48,426 nucleotides of DNA from Amycolatopsis azurea DSM 43854. GTDB lineage: Bacteria; Actinomycetota; Actinomycetes; Mycobacteriales; Pseudonocardiaceae. Positions 34,725 to 43,396 of the stretch are shown in pieces. Each line of letters opens with the position of its first letter. The first letter of the stretch is position 1. Under the pieces are notes generated by a model. It had not been told where the DNA came from. It did not search any database and saw nothing but the letters and a program-made list of their open reading frames with translations. The DNA lies in assembly GCF_001995215.1 (NCBI RefSeq), contig NZ_MUXN01000039.1, positions 1-48,426 on the forward strand. Reading direction: 5' to 3'. The translations under genes and the position numbers were made by a program.

Positions 34725-34869
34725 GGACGACACGCGTGATCCGACGGACGACACGTGTGACTGGATGGACGACACACGCACGCGGCCGGGCCCGCCGCGA
34801 ACCGTCCGCCTGGACGGCGTGTCGTCCGTCGGATCACCTGTGTCGTCCAGCTGATCACGAGTGTCGTCC
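34725..34869. repeat. Head-to-head array of six GGACGACAC repeats at 21-bp spacing
   Basis: GGACGACAC occurs at 34725, 34746 and 34767 on the plus strand, and its reverse complement GTGTCGTCC at 34819, 34840 and 34861, each exactly 21 bp apart. The bases between units also partly match (CGTGATCCGAC, GTGTGACTGGA and inverted counterparts). The array fills the 350-bp gap between the convergent proA and cyclase genes; translated frames across it are low-complexity and not credible genes. The 21-bp period places copies on one DNA face. Confidence 0.85.
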
Positions 34870-34986
34870 GCCCAGTCACGCGAAACCACTCGATGGCAGG
34901 CACCTGCGACACGGTTGTCTGACCTGAAACGCCACTCACGACCCCGGCGGCGATAGCAAAGGTCCCTTGCTCTCCCGGCGGAGGGG

Positions 34987-36129
34987 TCAGCGGCGTCGGC
35001 GTCGCTTCGGCCGGGGCGGCAAGGAGTCCGCGGTGGCGTCCTCGACCTCGTCCGGAGCGGGTTCCGGGGCGGGAGCGGTTTCGGCCAGCCCCAGCATCTC
35101 CGCGGCGAGCTGCTGCGAAGACGCGAACATGCCCGAAGGCCGTTCCCGTGCCCGACGCAGCGAAGAGGGCCGCAGCCGGTTGTACCCCCGCACGGACACC
35201 GGCCGCCGCGTGCGCACCTCGTACTGCGGGAACGGCAGCAGTTCGGTGGCGAGTTCCTTGTCCACCAGGATGGTGCCCGGCCGCGCGGTCGAGGTGAGGC
35301 GTGCGGCGAGGTTCACGACCGAGCCGTAGACGTCGCCGAACCGGCTGAGGATCCGGCCCGACGCCAGACCGGCGCGCACGGCGGGCAGGGTCTCGTCGGC
35401 GTCGGAGCGTTCGGACAGCGCGAGGGCGATCTCGGCGCCGTCGACGGCTGAATCGGCGACGAACAGGACCTCGTCGCCGATCATCTTCACGATCCGACCG
35501 CGGTGGTCGGCGACCACTTCGGTGGCGACGGATTCGAACCGGTCCAGGATGTCGGTCAGTTCGTCCTCGCCGACCTGCCTGGTCAGCCGGGTGTAGCCGA
35601 CCATGTCGACGAACCCGACCACTTCGGTCCTCGCTTCGAGGTCCTCCTCCGGCATGGCCAGCGCGCGGCCGGCGTAGGCGGCGAGGTGGCGGCGCCAGAC
35701 GAAGTCCTGCACCTTCTGCAGCTCGGGCAGCAGCCTGTCCACGAGCCGCCCGATCTGGCGTTCGCTGCTGCCGATCTCCTTGTTCTCGGTGATCATCGTC
35801 CACAGCATGTGGACCTGCCATTCCGCGAGCCGCGAAAGGTGCTGGCCCAGGGCGCGCGTCACCGCCAGCTCGATGCTCGGGTCGATCAGTCCCGAGTTCA
35901 TCAGCTGGTCCGCCGTGCGGATCGCCTCCACGTCGGCGTCGGTGAAGACGACCTCGTCGTCCTCGACGGTCGCGAAGCCCAGCGCACGCCAAAGCCGCCG
36001 AGAGCGTTCTTCGGGAACGCCTGCCTTCTCGGCGACTTCGAGCCGGGTGTATTTGCGCTTCCCGCCGAGCAGGATCCGTTCGAGGCGCTGCTGCAGCGCG
36101 TCGTGCGAGATCTCGCCGGGTTCGGGCAT
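34987..36129 (-). CDS. Class III adenylate/guanylate cyclase with N-terminal regulatory domain
   Basis: The 380-residue protein has an N-terminal helical domain (about 1-160; KYTRLEVAEKAGVPEERSRR resembles a MerR/HTH-like segment as in mycobacterial Rv1264/Rv2212-type cyclases). A class III catalytic domain follows: VVGFVDMVGYTRLTR (metal Asp), KMIGDEVLFVAD (Lys and second Asp) and GSVVNLAARLTS (Asn/Arg transition-state residues). A basic Pro-rich tail ends KRRRRR. It probably makes cAMP in the cytosol, possibly under pH or ligand control. Its ATG overlaps the stop of the universal stress gene (TGATG), so both are expressed together. Confidence 0.92.
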   Translation of the reverse strand: MPEPGEISHDALQQRLERILLGGKRKYTRLEVAEKAGVPEERSRRLWRALGFATVEDDEVVFTDADVEAIRTADQLMNSGLIDPSIELAVTRALGQHLSRLAEWQVHMLWTMITENKEIGSSERQIGRLVDRLLPELQKVQDFVWRRHLAAYAGRALAMPEEDLEARTEVVGFVDMVGYTRLTRQVGEDELTDILDRFESVATEVVADHRGRIVKMIGDEVLFVADSAVDGAEIALALSERSDADETLPAVRAGLASGRILSRFGDVYGSVVNLAARLTSTARPGTILVDKELATELLPFPQYEVRTRRPVSVRGYNRLRPSSLRRARERPSGMFASSQQLAAEMLGLAETAPAPEPAPDEVEDATADSLPPRPKRRRRR

Positions 36130-36584
36130 CAGGTGGTGTGGACGATGAGCACGTCCACCCCGGACTTCCGCGCGACCTCGGACGGCACGGAGCCCAGGAT
36201 GCGGCCCGCGAGCGTGTTCAGCCCGCGGTTGCCGACCACCAGCAGGTCCGCGGAACGGTCGGCGACGACCTTGCGCAGCGAGTCGACCGGGTCGCCGACG
36301 ACCGCGGCGGTGTCGATGTTCTTGGCGCCGGCCTTCGCCGCCCTGTCACGGGCGGACAGGAGGGTGTCCTCGGCCGGTGCCGAGCCCACGACCTGGTACG
36401 CCTCGTCGCCGAGGACGTCCTGCGCCTTCTCCACGTCGCCCTTGTTGGCGGGGTAGTAGGCGCACACGATGACCAGGGTCGCTCCGGAGTCCCCGGCGAC
36501 ACCCGCCGCCCGGTCGACCGCGGCGAACGAGGAATCCGATCCGTCCGTGCCCACGACCACGGTCCGATATGCAGCCATCCGCAA
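36129..36584 (-). CDS. Universal stress protein (UspA family)
   Basis: The 151-residue single-domain protein starts VVVGTDGSDSSFAAVDRAA, has a nucleotide-binding G-2x-G-9x-G(S/T)-like site VVGNRGLNTLAGRILGSVPS, and ends SGVDVLIVHTT. This is the ATP-binding class of UspA proteins. In actinobacteria some USPs bind cAMP (mycobacterial Rv1636-type), which fits the translational coupling to a cyclase downstream; this functional link is inference. The ATG at 36584 follows an AGGT box. Confidence 0.93.
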   Translation of the reverse strand: MRMAAYRTVVVGTDGSDSSFAAVDRAAGVAGDSGATLVIVCAYYPANKGDVEKAQDVLGDEAYQVVGSAPAEDTLLSARDRAAKAGAKNIDTAAVVGDPVDSLRKVVADRSADLLVVGNRGLNTLAGRILGSVPSEVARKSGVDVLIVHTT

Positions 36585-36683
36585 CCTCCACCGATCTGAC
36601 AGCCCGCACCTGCGCGCGAGCAGCGACGATAACCGCTCGCCGACGGGCCCGCAGGCCGTCGTGAGCCCGGTCGGGTGAGAAGG

Positions 36684-37820
36684 TTACTCGCCAGTCGGTT
36701 TCTGCGCTGCCGCAGGTCGCGGTGAAGCCTTCGCGCCGGATGTGGCCTTGGGCACATCGGCCGTCCGGAGCTGCACGGTGGCTTCCGGATCGGACGACGG
36801 CTTCGCCTTCAGGTCCGCCGGGACGTGCGGTTCGTCGCCGAGCACGTGCGTCGCCTCGGCGAGCGCGGTCCGCGCGGTGCGGACCTGCTCGGCCAGGCTG
36901 GAGCGCACCTTGCGCAGCGCTTCCACCCGTTCGGTGGCCTGCGTGATCCGCCGGTTGGACTCCTCGGTGGCCTGCCGGACGCGGCGGCGTGCCTCGTCGG
37001 CCGCCTCGGCGAGCCGGGCGTTGGCCTCGGTGATCGAGTCCTGCTTGCGCTTGTTGGCGTCGGCGACCGACTCCCGCTGACGGCGCTCGATGTCGGCCTT
37101 GGCGGCCGTCTCCTCTTCGAGCACCTTCGCGCGGATGGTCGCGGCGTCCTCGGTGGCCTCGCGGACGCGGCGGGCGGCCTCGGCCTTGCTGGAGGCCTCC
37201 TGCTCGGCCAGCGCGTGCATGGCTTCGGTGCGCCGCGACGCCATCGCGATCTCGAAGTCCTCTTCGACCTGCGTGCGGCGCTGCTGCGACTCGGCGTCGA
37301 GCTTGTCGCGCTCGGCCTTCGCCTTGTCGGTGATGTCCTTCGCGTCGGCGCGGGCCTTCTCCAGCACCCCGCGGTGCTCGGCCTCCATCTCCTTGCGGCG
37401 GAGGTCGAGCTCGTTGAGCAGCTGCTCGTAGCGGGCCCGCATGGCGCTCGCGTCGGTCTCCGCCTTGGCGCGGATGTGCCCGGCTTCGGCTTCCGCGCGT
37501 GCCTTGGTGTCGGCGGCTTCGTCCTGTGCGAGCCGCAGCATGCGCTGCAGCCGCTCGGACAGGCCTTCGACGCTCGTGGGCGGCTGGGCGAGCCTGTCGA
37601 CCTGCCCGCGCAGGTCCGCGATCTCGCCGCGCGCGATCTCCAGCTGCCGTGCCAGGTCGCCCGCCTGTCCGATGGCGGCATCGCGATCGGCGGTGAGCAT
37701 CTTCAGATCGGCGTCAAGCCGTTCGAGATGCTCGTCGACCTGCGCACGGCTGTAACCGCGCTTCGCCACGTCGAAGCCGGCTCCCAGCGGCACTAGCTCC
37801 CGTTCCTCGCCAAGGCTCAT
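36684..37820 (-). CDS. DivIVA-domain coiled-coil protein
   Basis: The 378-residue protein begins with a DivIVA-like lipid-binding/crossover segment (FDVAKRGYSRAQVDEHLERL, about 16-35). About 280 residues of nearly continuous heptad coiled coil rich in Ala, Glu, Arg and Lys follow, and then a Pro/Ala-rich disordered tail. This build is that of actinobacterial cytoskeletal scaffolds related to DivIVA/Wag31, FilP and Scy that organise polar growth. It is too long for typical Wag31 and not in a division cluster. Transcribed alone on the minus strand. Confidence 0.88.
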   Translation of the reverse strand: MSLGEERELVPLGAGFDVAKRGYSRAQVDEHLERLDADLKMLTADRDAAIGQAGDLARQLEIARGEIADLRGQVDRLAQPPTSVEGLSERLQRMLRLAQDEAADTKARAEAEAGHIRAKAETDASAMRARYEQLLNELDLRRKEMEAEHRGVLEKARADAKDITDKAKAERDKLDAESQQRRTQVEEDFEIAMASRRTEAMHALAEQEASSKAEAARRVREATEDAATIRAKVLEEETAAKADIERRQRESVADANKRKQDSITEANARLAEAADEARRRVRQATEESNRRITQATERVEALRKVRSSLAEQVRTARTALAEATHVLGDEPHVPADLKAKPSSDPEATVQLRTADVPKATSGAKASPRPAAAQKPTGE

Positions 37821-37868
37821 CCTTCTACCGTAGTCGAGCAGCGGTCACGGAAGGGTGAGCACCCACGC

Positions 37869-37889
37869 AACGCGCGGCGAAAGCGCGTT
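37869..37889. terminator. Short hairpin downstream of ccr
   Basis: AACGCGC (37869-37875) and GCGCGTT (37883-37889) pair around GGCGAAA, 9 bp past the ccr stop on the minus strand. No T-run. Confidence 0.45.
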
Positions 37890-37897
37890 CTGGCGCG

Positions 37898-39238
37898 CTA
37901 AACGTTCCGGAACGCGTTGATCCCGTCGATGTGCTTTTCGCGCAGCTCGTGGTTCCGGACGCCCAGACCTTCTTCCGGCGCGAGGGCGAGCACGCCGACC
38001 TTGCCCTGGTGGGCGTTGCGGTGCACGTCCAGCGCGGCCTGACCGGTGTCTTCGAGCGCGTAGGTCTTCGACAGCGTCGGATGGATCAGACCTTTCGAGA
38101 TCAGCCGGTTCGCCTCCCACGATTCGCGGTAGTTCGCGAAGTGGCTGCCGATGATCCGCTTCAGGTTCATCCACAGATAGCGGTTGTCGTACTGGTGCAT
38201 GAACCCGGACGTCGACGCGCACGTGACGATCGTCCCGCCCTTGCGCGCGGCGTAGACCGAAGCGCCGAAGGTCTCGCGGCCCGGGTGCTCGAACACGATG
38301 TCCGGGTCCTCGCCGCCGGTCAGCTCGCGGATCTTCTTGCCGAACCGCTGCCACTCCTTCGGGTCCTGGTTGTCGTCGTCCTTCCAGAACTTGTAGCCCT
38401 CGGCGTTGCGGTCGATGATCAGCTCCGCGCCCAGCTTCCGGCAGATCTCCGCCTTTTCGGGGCTGGAGACCACGCACACCGGGATCGCGCCGCCGTTGAG
38501 CGCGTACTGCGTCGCGTAGGAGCCGAGGCCTCCCGAAGCGCCCCAGATCAGCACGACGTCGCCCTGCTTCATGTCCGCGCCGTTGCGCGAGACGAGCTGG
38601 CGGTAGGCCGTGGAGTTCACCAGGCCGGGGGACGCGGCCTCTTCCCAGGTGAGGTGGTCCGGCTTCGGCATCAGCTGGTTCGCCTTGACCAGCGCGATCT
38701 CGGCGAGACCACCGAAATTCGTTTCGAAACCCCAGATCCGCTGCTCGGTGTCGAGCATCGTGTCGTTGTGCCCGTCCGGGCCCTCGAGTTCGACGTTGAG
38801 GCAGTGCGCGACGACCTCGTCGCCCGGCTTCCAGTTGTGCACGCCGACGCCGGTCCGCAGCACGACACCGGAAAGATCCGAGCCGACGACGTGGTACGGC
38901 AGGTCGTGGCGCTTCGAAAGCGGCGAAAGCCGCCCGTAGCGCTCCAGGAACTTGAACGTCGAGACCGGCTCGAAGATCGAGGTCCAGACGGTGTTGTAGT
39001 TGATCGCGCTCGCCATGACCGCGACCAGCGCCTCGCCGGGGCCCAGTTCCGGGGTCGGGACGTCGTCCACGTGCAGCGACTTGCGCGGGTCCTTGTCCCG
39101 GCTTTCGAGGCCCTGGAACATGTCGGCCTCGTCCTTGTGCACGGTGACGCCGCGGTAGGACTCCGGCACGTCGAGCGACGCCACGGCGCCGAGGTCATCG
39201 TTGAGAATGGCCTGCTGGATCTCGCCGAGCTGCGACAT
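37898..39238 (-). CDS. ccr: Crotonyl-CoA carboxylase/reductase
   Basis: The ATG at 39238 follows GGAGGTTCC. The 446-residue medium-chain dehydrogenase has the NADPH-binding GASGGLGSYATQYALNGG, the Ccr-specific N-terminal extension (SYRGVTVHKDEADMFQGLES) and active-site region FEHPGRETFGAS with CCR-family residues near the C-terminus. Ccr reductively carboxylates crotonyl-CoA to ethylmalonyl-CoA, feeding the ethylmalonyl-CoA pathway and polyketide extender units. Methylmalonyl-CoA epimerase, thiolase and meaB lie 1.6-4 kb away, but meaA/ecm is not in the window. Confidence 0.95.
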   Translation of the reverse strand: MSQLGEIQQAILNDDLGAVASLDVPESYRGVTVHKDEADMFQGLESRDKDPRKSLHVDDVPTPELGPGEALVAVMASAINYNTVWTSIFEPVSTFKFLERYGRLSPLSKRHDLPYHVVGSDLSGVVLRTGVGVHNWKPGDEVVAHCLNVELEGPDGHNDTMLDTEQRIWGFETNFGGLAEIALVKANQLMPKPDHLTWEEAASPGLVNSTAYRQLVSRNGADMKQGDVVLIWGASGGLGSYATQYALNGGAIPVCVVSSPEKAEICRKLGAELIIDRNAEGYKFWKDDDNQDPKEWQRFGKKIRELTGGEDPDIVFEHPGRETFGASVYAARKGGTIVTCASTSGFMHQYDNRYLWMNLKRIIGSHFANYRESWEANRLISKGLIHPTLSKTYALEDTGQAALDVHRNAHQGKVGVLALAPEEGLGVRNHELREKHIDGINAFRNV

Positions 39239-39441
39239 CGGAACCTCCGCGATTGGGGGGACGGCGTAGGCGCAACAAATTACTCACCGGTAACCAAGAC
39301 CACAACCGGACGAGACGTGGAGCACGTACCCGTCCCGAAGTGTTATCGACCGGTCTTGACCGGCCGGCCAACCAAGCGGAGCATGGGGAGCGGAGATCTC
39401 TCCGACCTGCAGGTTCAGCCGAATTTCGGAGGTGAGCACGC

Positions 39442-39810
39442 ATGAACGAACCCACGACGCGCCCCTGGACCCGCCCTCATGACTGGGCGGAGGTGGTCAT
39501 CGGTGTCGTCGTCGCGCTTTCACCCCTCTGGATGACCACGGACAACATCGCCATGTGGTCGCTGATCGTCCTCGGCGCCCTGATCGCTCTCGACGGCCTC
39601 GCGTCGCTCGCGATGCCTGGCATGGTCTACGGCGAAGGCATTCAGATCGTCCTGGGCGCGCTGCTGTTCGTTTCACCTTGGGTGATGGGATTCGCCACCT
39701 TCATGGGCGCGTCCTGGACCGCCTGGGTCGGCGGCGTCCTGACCGTGGTGGCCGGGGCGGCCGCGATGCCGATCGCCCAGGCGACGCACAAGACGGCGGG
39801 ACAGCACTGA
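39442..39810 (+). CDS. SPW-repeat membrane protein
   Basis: The ATG at 39442 follows GGAGGTGAGCACGC. The 122-residue protein has four TM helices in two repeats, each with a Ser-Pro-Trp motif (VVVALSPLWM and LLFVSPWVMG), which defines the SPW family (PF03779). Function is unknown. The gene is probably co-transcribed with the TetR gene 16 bp downstream. Confidence 0.92.
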   Translation: MNEPTTRPWTRPHDWAEVVIGVVVALSPLWMTTDNIAMWSLIVLGALIALDGLASLAMPGMVYGEGIQIVLGALLFVSPWVMGFATFMGASWTAWVGGVLTVVAGAAAMPIAQATHKTAGQH

Positions 39811-39826
39811 CGCAAAAGGAGACGGC

Positions 39827-40390
39827 GTGAAAGAGGATTCGGCGAAGCAGCGCATCCTGCGGGCCGCGGAGGCGCTGTTCGCCGAATCCGGTTTCGACGC
39901 CACGCCCACGTCACGGATCGCCGAACGGGCGGGCGTGCCCAAGGGCCTGGTGCACTACTACTTCCGGCGCAAGTCGGATCTGCTGGCCGCGCTGGTCGCC
40001 GAACTGCCCGACGCCCGCATCGAACCGGCCGTCGTGGTGGTGCCCGGCGACCTGGCGGGCAGCCTGCGCGGCCTCGTCATGGAACTGGACAGGCGGTTCA
40101 ACCGGTCCTTGGCGCTGTCACATCTGTTGTGGCGCGAGGCCGACACGCACCGCGCGGTCCGCGACGCGCTGGCCGAACGGTTCCAGCAACTCGTCCGCCA
40201 GGTGAAGGCGGTGATCGTCGCCGCGACCGGCGGCAAACTCGCGATCGCGGACGTCGATTCGGCGTCGGGACTGCTGGCGCGGGCGGTCAGTCATCGCCAC
40301 GCGACCGCGCGGCACAACGAGGACGGGGACCCCGCCGAGATCGATCGCGAGGTCCTCTTCATCGCCGCCGCGCTGACGCGAGGTCAGTGA
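39827..40390 (+). CDS. TetR/AcrR-family regulator
   Basis: A GTG at 39827 preceded by AAAAGGAG starts a 187-residue protein. Residues 1-55 form the TetR helix-turn-helix (RILRAAEALFAESGFDATPT, then SRIAERAGVPKGLVHYYFRR). The C-terminal part is a helical ligand domain without recognisable specificity. It is likely a repressor of itself and the SPW gene. The last 7 bp overlap the end of the convergent epimerase gene. Confidence 0.92.
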   Translation: MKEDSAKQRILRAAEALFAESGFDATPTSRIAERAGVPKGLVHYYFRRKSDLLAALVAELPDARIEPAVVVVPGDLAGSLRGLVMELDRRFNRSLALSHLLWREADTHRAVRDALAERFQQLVRQVKAVIVAATGGKLAIADVDSASGLLARAVSHRHATARHNEDGDPAEIDREVLFIAAALTRGQ

Positions 40391-40833
40391 CCGTCTTTGG
40401 CGGGCTCGACCAGTTCCACCAGCACACCGCCGGCGTCCTTGGGGTGGACGAAGTTCACCCGGCTGTCGGACGTGCCGCGCTTCGCCTCGTCGTAGAGCAG
40501 CCGGAGTCCCTGCGCGCGCAGTGCCGCGGCGGCGGCGTCCACATCGGACACTCGGTACGCCAGCTGCTGCAACCCGGGGCCGCTCTTGGCGAGGAACTTG
40601 CCGATCGCGGAATCGTCGCGCAGCGGCGCGAGGAGCTGGATCGCGGTCTCGGTCCCGGCGGTGCCCGGCGCGCGCAGCATCGCCTCGCGGACGCCCTGCT
40701 CCTCGTTGACCTCCTCGTGCGCGACCTCCAGGCCGAAATGCTCGGCGTGGAAGGCGATCGCGGCGTCGAGGTCGGGTACCGCGATGCCGACGTGGTCGAT
40801 GGCGGTCACGAACGGTTTCAGCGCCTGGTTCAT
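40384..40833 (-). CDS. mce: Methylmalonyl-CoA epimerase
   Basis: The 149-residue protein is a vicinal-oxygen-chelate enzyme with paired beta-alpha-beta modules: IDHVGIAVPDLDAAIAFH (first metal His), TAIQLLAPL, GPGLQQLAYRVSDVDAAAA and GGVLVELVEP (metal Glu). It interconverts (2S)- and (2R)-methylmalonyl-CoA in propionyl-CoA metabolism. The His in the canonical GxHHxA motif is replaced by Gln (LQQLAY), so the second metal His is altered. This pattern also occurs in other actinobacterial annotated epimerases (recollection). It is divergent from the thiolase gene. Confidence 0.88.
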   Translation of the reverse strand: MNQALKPFVTAIDHVGIAVPDLDAAIAFHAEHFGLEVAHEEVNEEQGVREAMLRAPGTAGTETAIQLLAPLRDDSAIGKFLAKSGPGLQQLAYRVSDVDAAAAALRAQGLRLLYDEAKRGTSDSRVNFVHPKDAGGVLVELVEPAKDGH

Positions 40834-40964
40834 GCAGAGCAGGATAGGTGCGCGGACGGGCGGACCGGCGTGCGCCGCCTCACACTGGCTCCATCAAGAC
40901 GCCCGTGACCCGGGTATGGTCGCGAAGACCCCCTTTGCCCTTGCGCCGATGCTTGGAGGACGCC

Positions 40965-42146
40965 GTGTCCGGTTCCGTGATCCTGGGTGCCGCCCGTACA
41001 CCGATCGGGCGATTGCTCGGTTCCCTGAAGGACTTCTCGGGCGCGCAACTCGGCGGATTCGCCATCAAGGCGGCGCTGGAGCAGGCCGGTGTCTCGCCGG
41101 ACGCGGTCCAGTACACGATCATGGGCCAGGTGCTCACCGCCGGCGCGGGCCAGATCCCGGCCCGCCAGGCCGCGGTCGCCGCCGGTATCCCGATGAGCGT
41201 CCCGGCGCTGACCATCAACAAGGTCTGCCTCTCCGGTCTCGACGCCATCGCGCTCGCCGACCAGCTCATCCGCGCGGGCGAGTTCGACCTGATCGTGGCG
41301 GGCGGCCAGGAGTCGATGACCCAGTCGCCGCACCTGCTGCCGAAGTCCCGCGCGGGCTTCAAGTACGGCGACACCACGCTCGTCGACCACATGGCCTACG
41401 ACGGTCTGTTCTGCGCCTTCGACCAGGTCGCGATGGGCTCCTCGACGGAGAAGTACAACAGCCGCTACGGCATCACCCGCGAGCAGCAGGACGAGTTCTC
41501 CGCGCGTTCGCACCAGCGCGCCGCCGCGGCCATCGAGGCGGGCCGGTTCGACGCCGAGATCGCGCCGGTGTCGATCCCGCAGCGCAAGGGCGACCCGGTC
41601 GTCTTCTCCAAGGACGAAGGCGTCCGCGCCGACACGACCGCCGAAGGTCTCGCGAAGCTGCGTCCCGCCTTCGCCTCCGACGGCACCATCACCGCCGGTT
41701 CGGCCTCGCAGATCTCCGACGGCGCGGCCGCGGTCATCGTCGCGAGCAAGGCCAAGGCCGAGGAACTGGGCCTGACCCTGCTCGCCGAGATCGGCGCGCA
41801 CGGTGTGGTCGCCGGCCCGGACGCCAGCCTGCACGAACAGCCGTCGAACGCGATCCTGGCCGCGCTGGCCAAGGAGAAGCTGACCGCGGACGCGCTCGAC
41901 CTCGTCGAGATCAACGAGGCGTTCGCCGCCGTCGGCCTGGTTTCGGCCGACAAGCTCGGCCTCGACCCGGAGAAGGTCAACGTCGACGGCGGCGCCATCG
42001 CCCTCGGTCACCCGATCGGCGCGTCCGGCGCGCGGCTCGCCGTGCACCTGATCCACGAACTCCGCCGTCGCGGCGGTGGCCTCGGCGCGGCCGCCCTCTG
42101 CGGTGGCGGCGGCCAGGGCGACGCGCTGCTGCTCCGCGTCCCGTAA
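40965..42146 (+). CDS. Acetyl-CoA acetyltransferase (thiolase)
   Basis: A GTG at 40965 after TTGGAGGA gives 393 residues. The active-site Cys lies in INKVCLSGLDAI, with GGQESMTQSPHLL, the His of ALGHPIGASGARLAVHL and the C-terminal Cys in CGGGGQGDALLL. This is a biosynthetic-type thiolase that condenses two acetyl-CoA to acetoacetyl-CoA. Together with ccr it suggests flux from acetyl-CoA through crotonyl-CoA. Its stop is 5 bp from the start of meaB. Confidence 0.94.
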   Translation: MSGSVILGAARTPIGRLLGSLKDFSGAQLGGFAIKAALEQAGVSPDAVQYTIMGQVLTAGAGQIPARQAAVAAGIPMSVPALTINKVCLSGLDAIALADQLIRAGEFDLIVAGGQESMTQSPHLLPKSRAGFKYGDTTLVDHMAYDGLFCAFDQVAMGSSTEKYNSRYGITREQQDEFSARSHQRAAAAIEAGRFDAEIAPVSIPQRKGDPVVFSKDEGVRADTTAEGLAKLRPAFASDGTITAGSASQISDGAAAVIVASKAKAEELGLTLLAEIGAHGVVAGPDASLHEQPSNAILAALAKEKLTADALDLVEINEAFAAVGLVSADKLGLDPEKVNVDGGAIALGHPIGASGARLAVHLIHELRRRGGGLGAAALCGGGGQGDALLLRVP

Positions 42147-42151
42147 AGCCC

Positions 42152-43120
42152 TTGCCGGTACAGCTGGACATCGACGAACTGGTCGGTCGCGCGCGGGACG
42201 GCGTCCCCCGCGCGATCGCCCGGTTGCTGTCGCTGGTCGAGGACGCCCATCCGCGGTTGCCCGAGGTCGCGGCGAAGCTGACACCGCACACCGGCACCGC
42301 ACGGGTCGTCGGGCTGACCGGTCCGCCCGGTGTCGGCAAGTCGACATCGACGTCCGCGCTGCTCACGGCCTTGCGGGCGCAGGGGCTGCGGGTCGGGGTG
42401 CTGGCGATCGACCCGTCGTCGCCGTTCTCCGGCGGAGCGCTGCTCGGCGACCGGATCCGGATGACCGAACACGCCACCGATCCCGGCGTGTTCATCCGTT
42501 CCATGGCCACCCGCGGGCATCTCGGCGGGCTTTCCTGGGCGACGCCGCAGGCGGTCCGCGTGCTCGACGCGGCCGGGTTCGACGTCGTGCTGATCGAGAC
42601 CGTCGGCGTCGGACAGTCCGAAGTGGACGTCGTGAAACTGGCCGACACCACCGTGGTCCTGCTCGCGCCCGGGATGGGCGACGGGATCCAGGCGGCGAAG
42701 GCGGGCGTGCTGGAGATCGCGGACGTGTTCGTCGTCAACAAGGCGGACCGCGAGGGCGCGGACGCGACCGTCCACGACCTCAAGCAGATGATCTCCTTGG
42801 TACGCCGGGAAATCCGCGGTCCGAGCTGGCGTCAGCCGATCGTGCGAACGGTGGCTTCGCGCGGCGAGGGTGTCGACGACGTCGTCCGCGCGCTCGGCGA
42901 ACACCACGACTGGCTGGTCCAGCGCGACGAACTGCCCCGGCGCCGCGCGGCACGGGCCCGGGACGAGGTCGAGGCGATCGCCGTCCAGCGGCTGCGCGCG
43001 GAGATCGTCGACCTGCGCTCCGGCGACCGGCTCGCCGAATTGGCCGAACGGGTGGTGGCGCGAAAGCTCGACCCGTTCGCGGCGGCCGCGGAACTCATCG
43101 CGGACCTTCGGGACTCGTGA
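42152..43120 (+). CDS. meaB: Methylmalonyl-CoA mutase-associated GTPase MeaB
   Basis: The likely start is TTG at 42152, 5 bp after the thiolase stop; no ATG or GTG is available nearby, so coupling to the thiolase is likely. The 322-residue protein has a P-loop GPPGVGKSTSTSALL, IDPSSPFSGGALLGDRIRM, the G3-like ETVGVGQSEVDVVKLADT, a G4 motif NKADREGAD and a helical C-terminal dimerisation arm. MeaB guards B12 loading and integrity of methylmalonyl-CoA (or ethylmalonyl-CoA) mutase. The mutase genes are not in the window. Confidence 0.93.
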   Translation: MPVQLDIDELVGRARDGVPRAIARLLSLVEDAHPRLPEVAAKLTPHTGTARVVGLTGPPGVGKSTSTSALLTALRAQGLRVGVLAIDPSSPFSGGALLGDRIRMTEHATDPGVFIRSMATRGHLGGLSWATPQAVRVLDAAGFDVVLIETVGVGQSEVDVVKLADTTVVLLAPGMGDGIQAAKAGVLEIADVFVVNKADREGADATVHDLKQMISLVRREIRGPSWRQPIVRTVASRGEGVDDVVRALGEHHDWLVQRDELPRRRAARARDEVEAIAVQRLRAEIVDLRSGDRLAELAERVVARKLDPFAAAAELIADLRDS

Positions 43121-43145
43121 GTGGTAAGTGTCGTCCCAGCGCGGG

Positions 43146-43288
43146 TTGCGAAAGCCGCTTTCGCAACGTTGAGGGTTGCGAAAGTGGCTTTCGCATCACG
43201 ACCACCCAGCCCCAGCGGTTCCGGCGGCATCGAGTGTCGCGAAAGCCACTTTCGGGACACCAGACGTCCTGAAAGTGGCTTTCGCGAC
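43146..43288. repeat. Cluster of GCGAAAG..CTTTCGC palindromes
   Basis: Four related palindromic cores are present. 43146-43166 has 10-bp arms and a 1-nt centre; 43177-43195 has 8-bp arms. The cores at 43236-43258 and 43266-43288 also pair with each other as a 23-bp inverted repeat with one mismatch and a 7-nt loop. They fill the gap between meaB and the secreted protein gene at 43397 (convergent). This looks like a dispersed repeat family acting as terminators; its copy number elsewhere cannot be seen. Confidence 0.75.
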
Positions 43289-43396
43289 ATGGCGCAGTGA
43301 GTCCTCTGAGTGCCCCGGCTGCCGGACGGGAGCGATCCCGACACACTCGTCAGGTCGGCAGCGGGTAGGCAAATGCGGGTCCAGTCCGAGGTTCGT

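Noticed and set aside
34604..35992. Minus-strand open frame running through the cyclase and the 21-bp repeat array
   Set aside because: It overlaps the cyclase in another frame, and the part across the repeats is low-complexity (TTRVI-like) translation of the array.
40586..42151. Upstream in-frame extension of meaB through the thiolase gene
   Set aside because: The frame is open only because of high GC; MeaB similarity starts at about 42152 and the thiolase frame is real.
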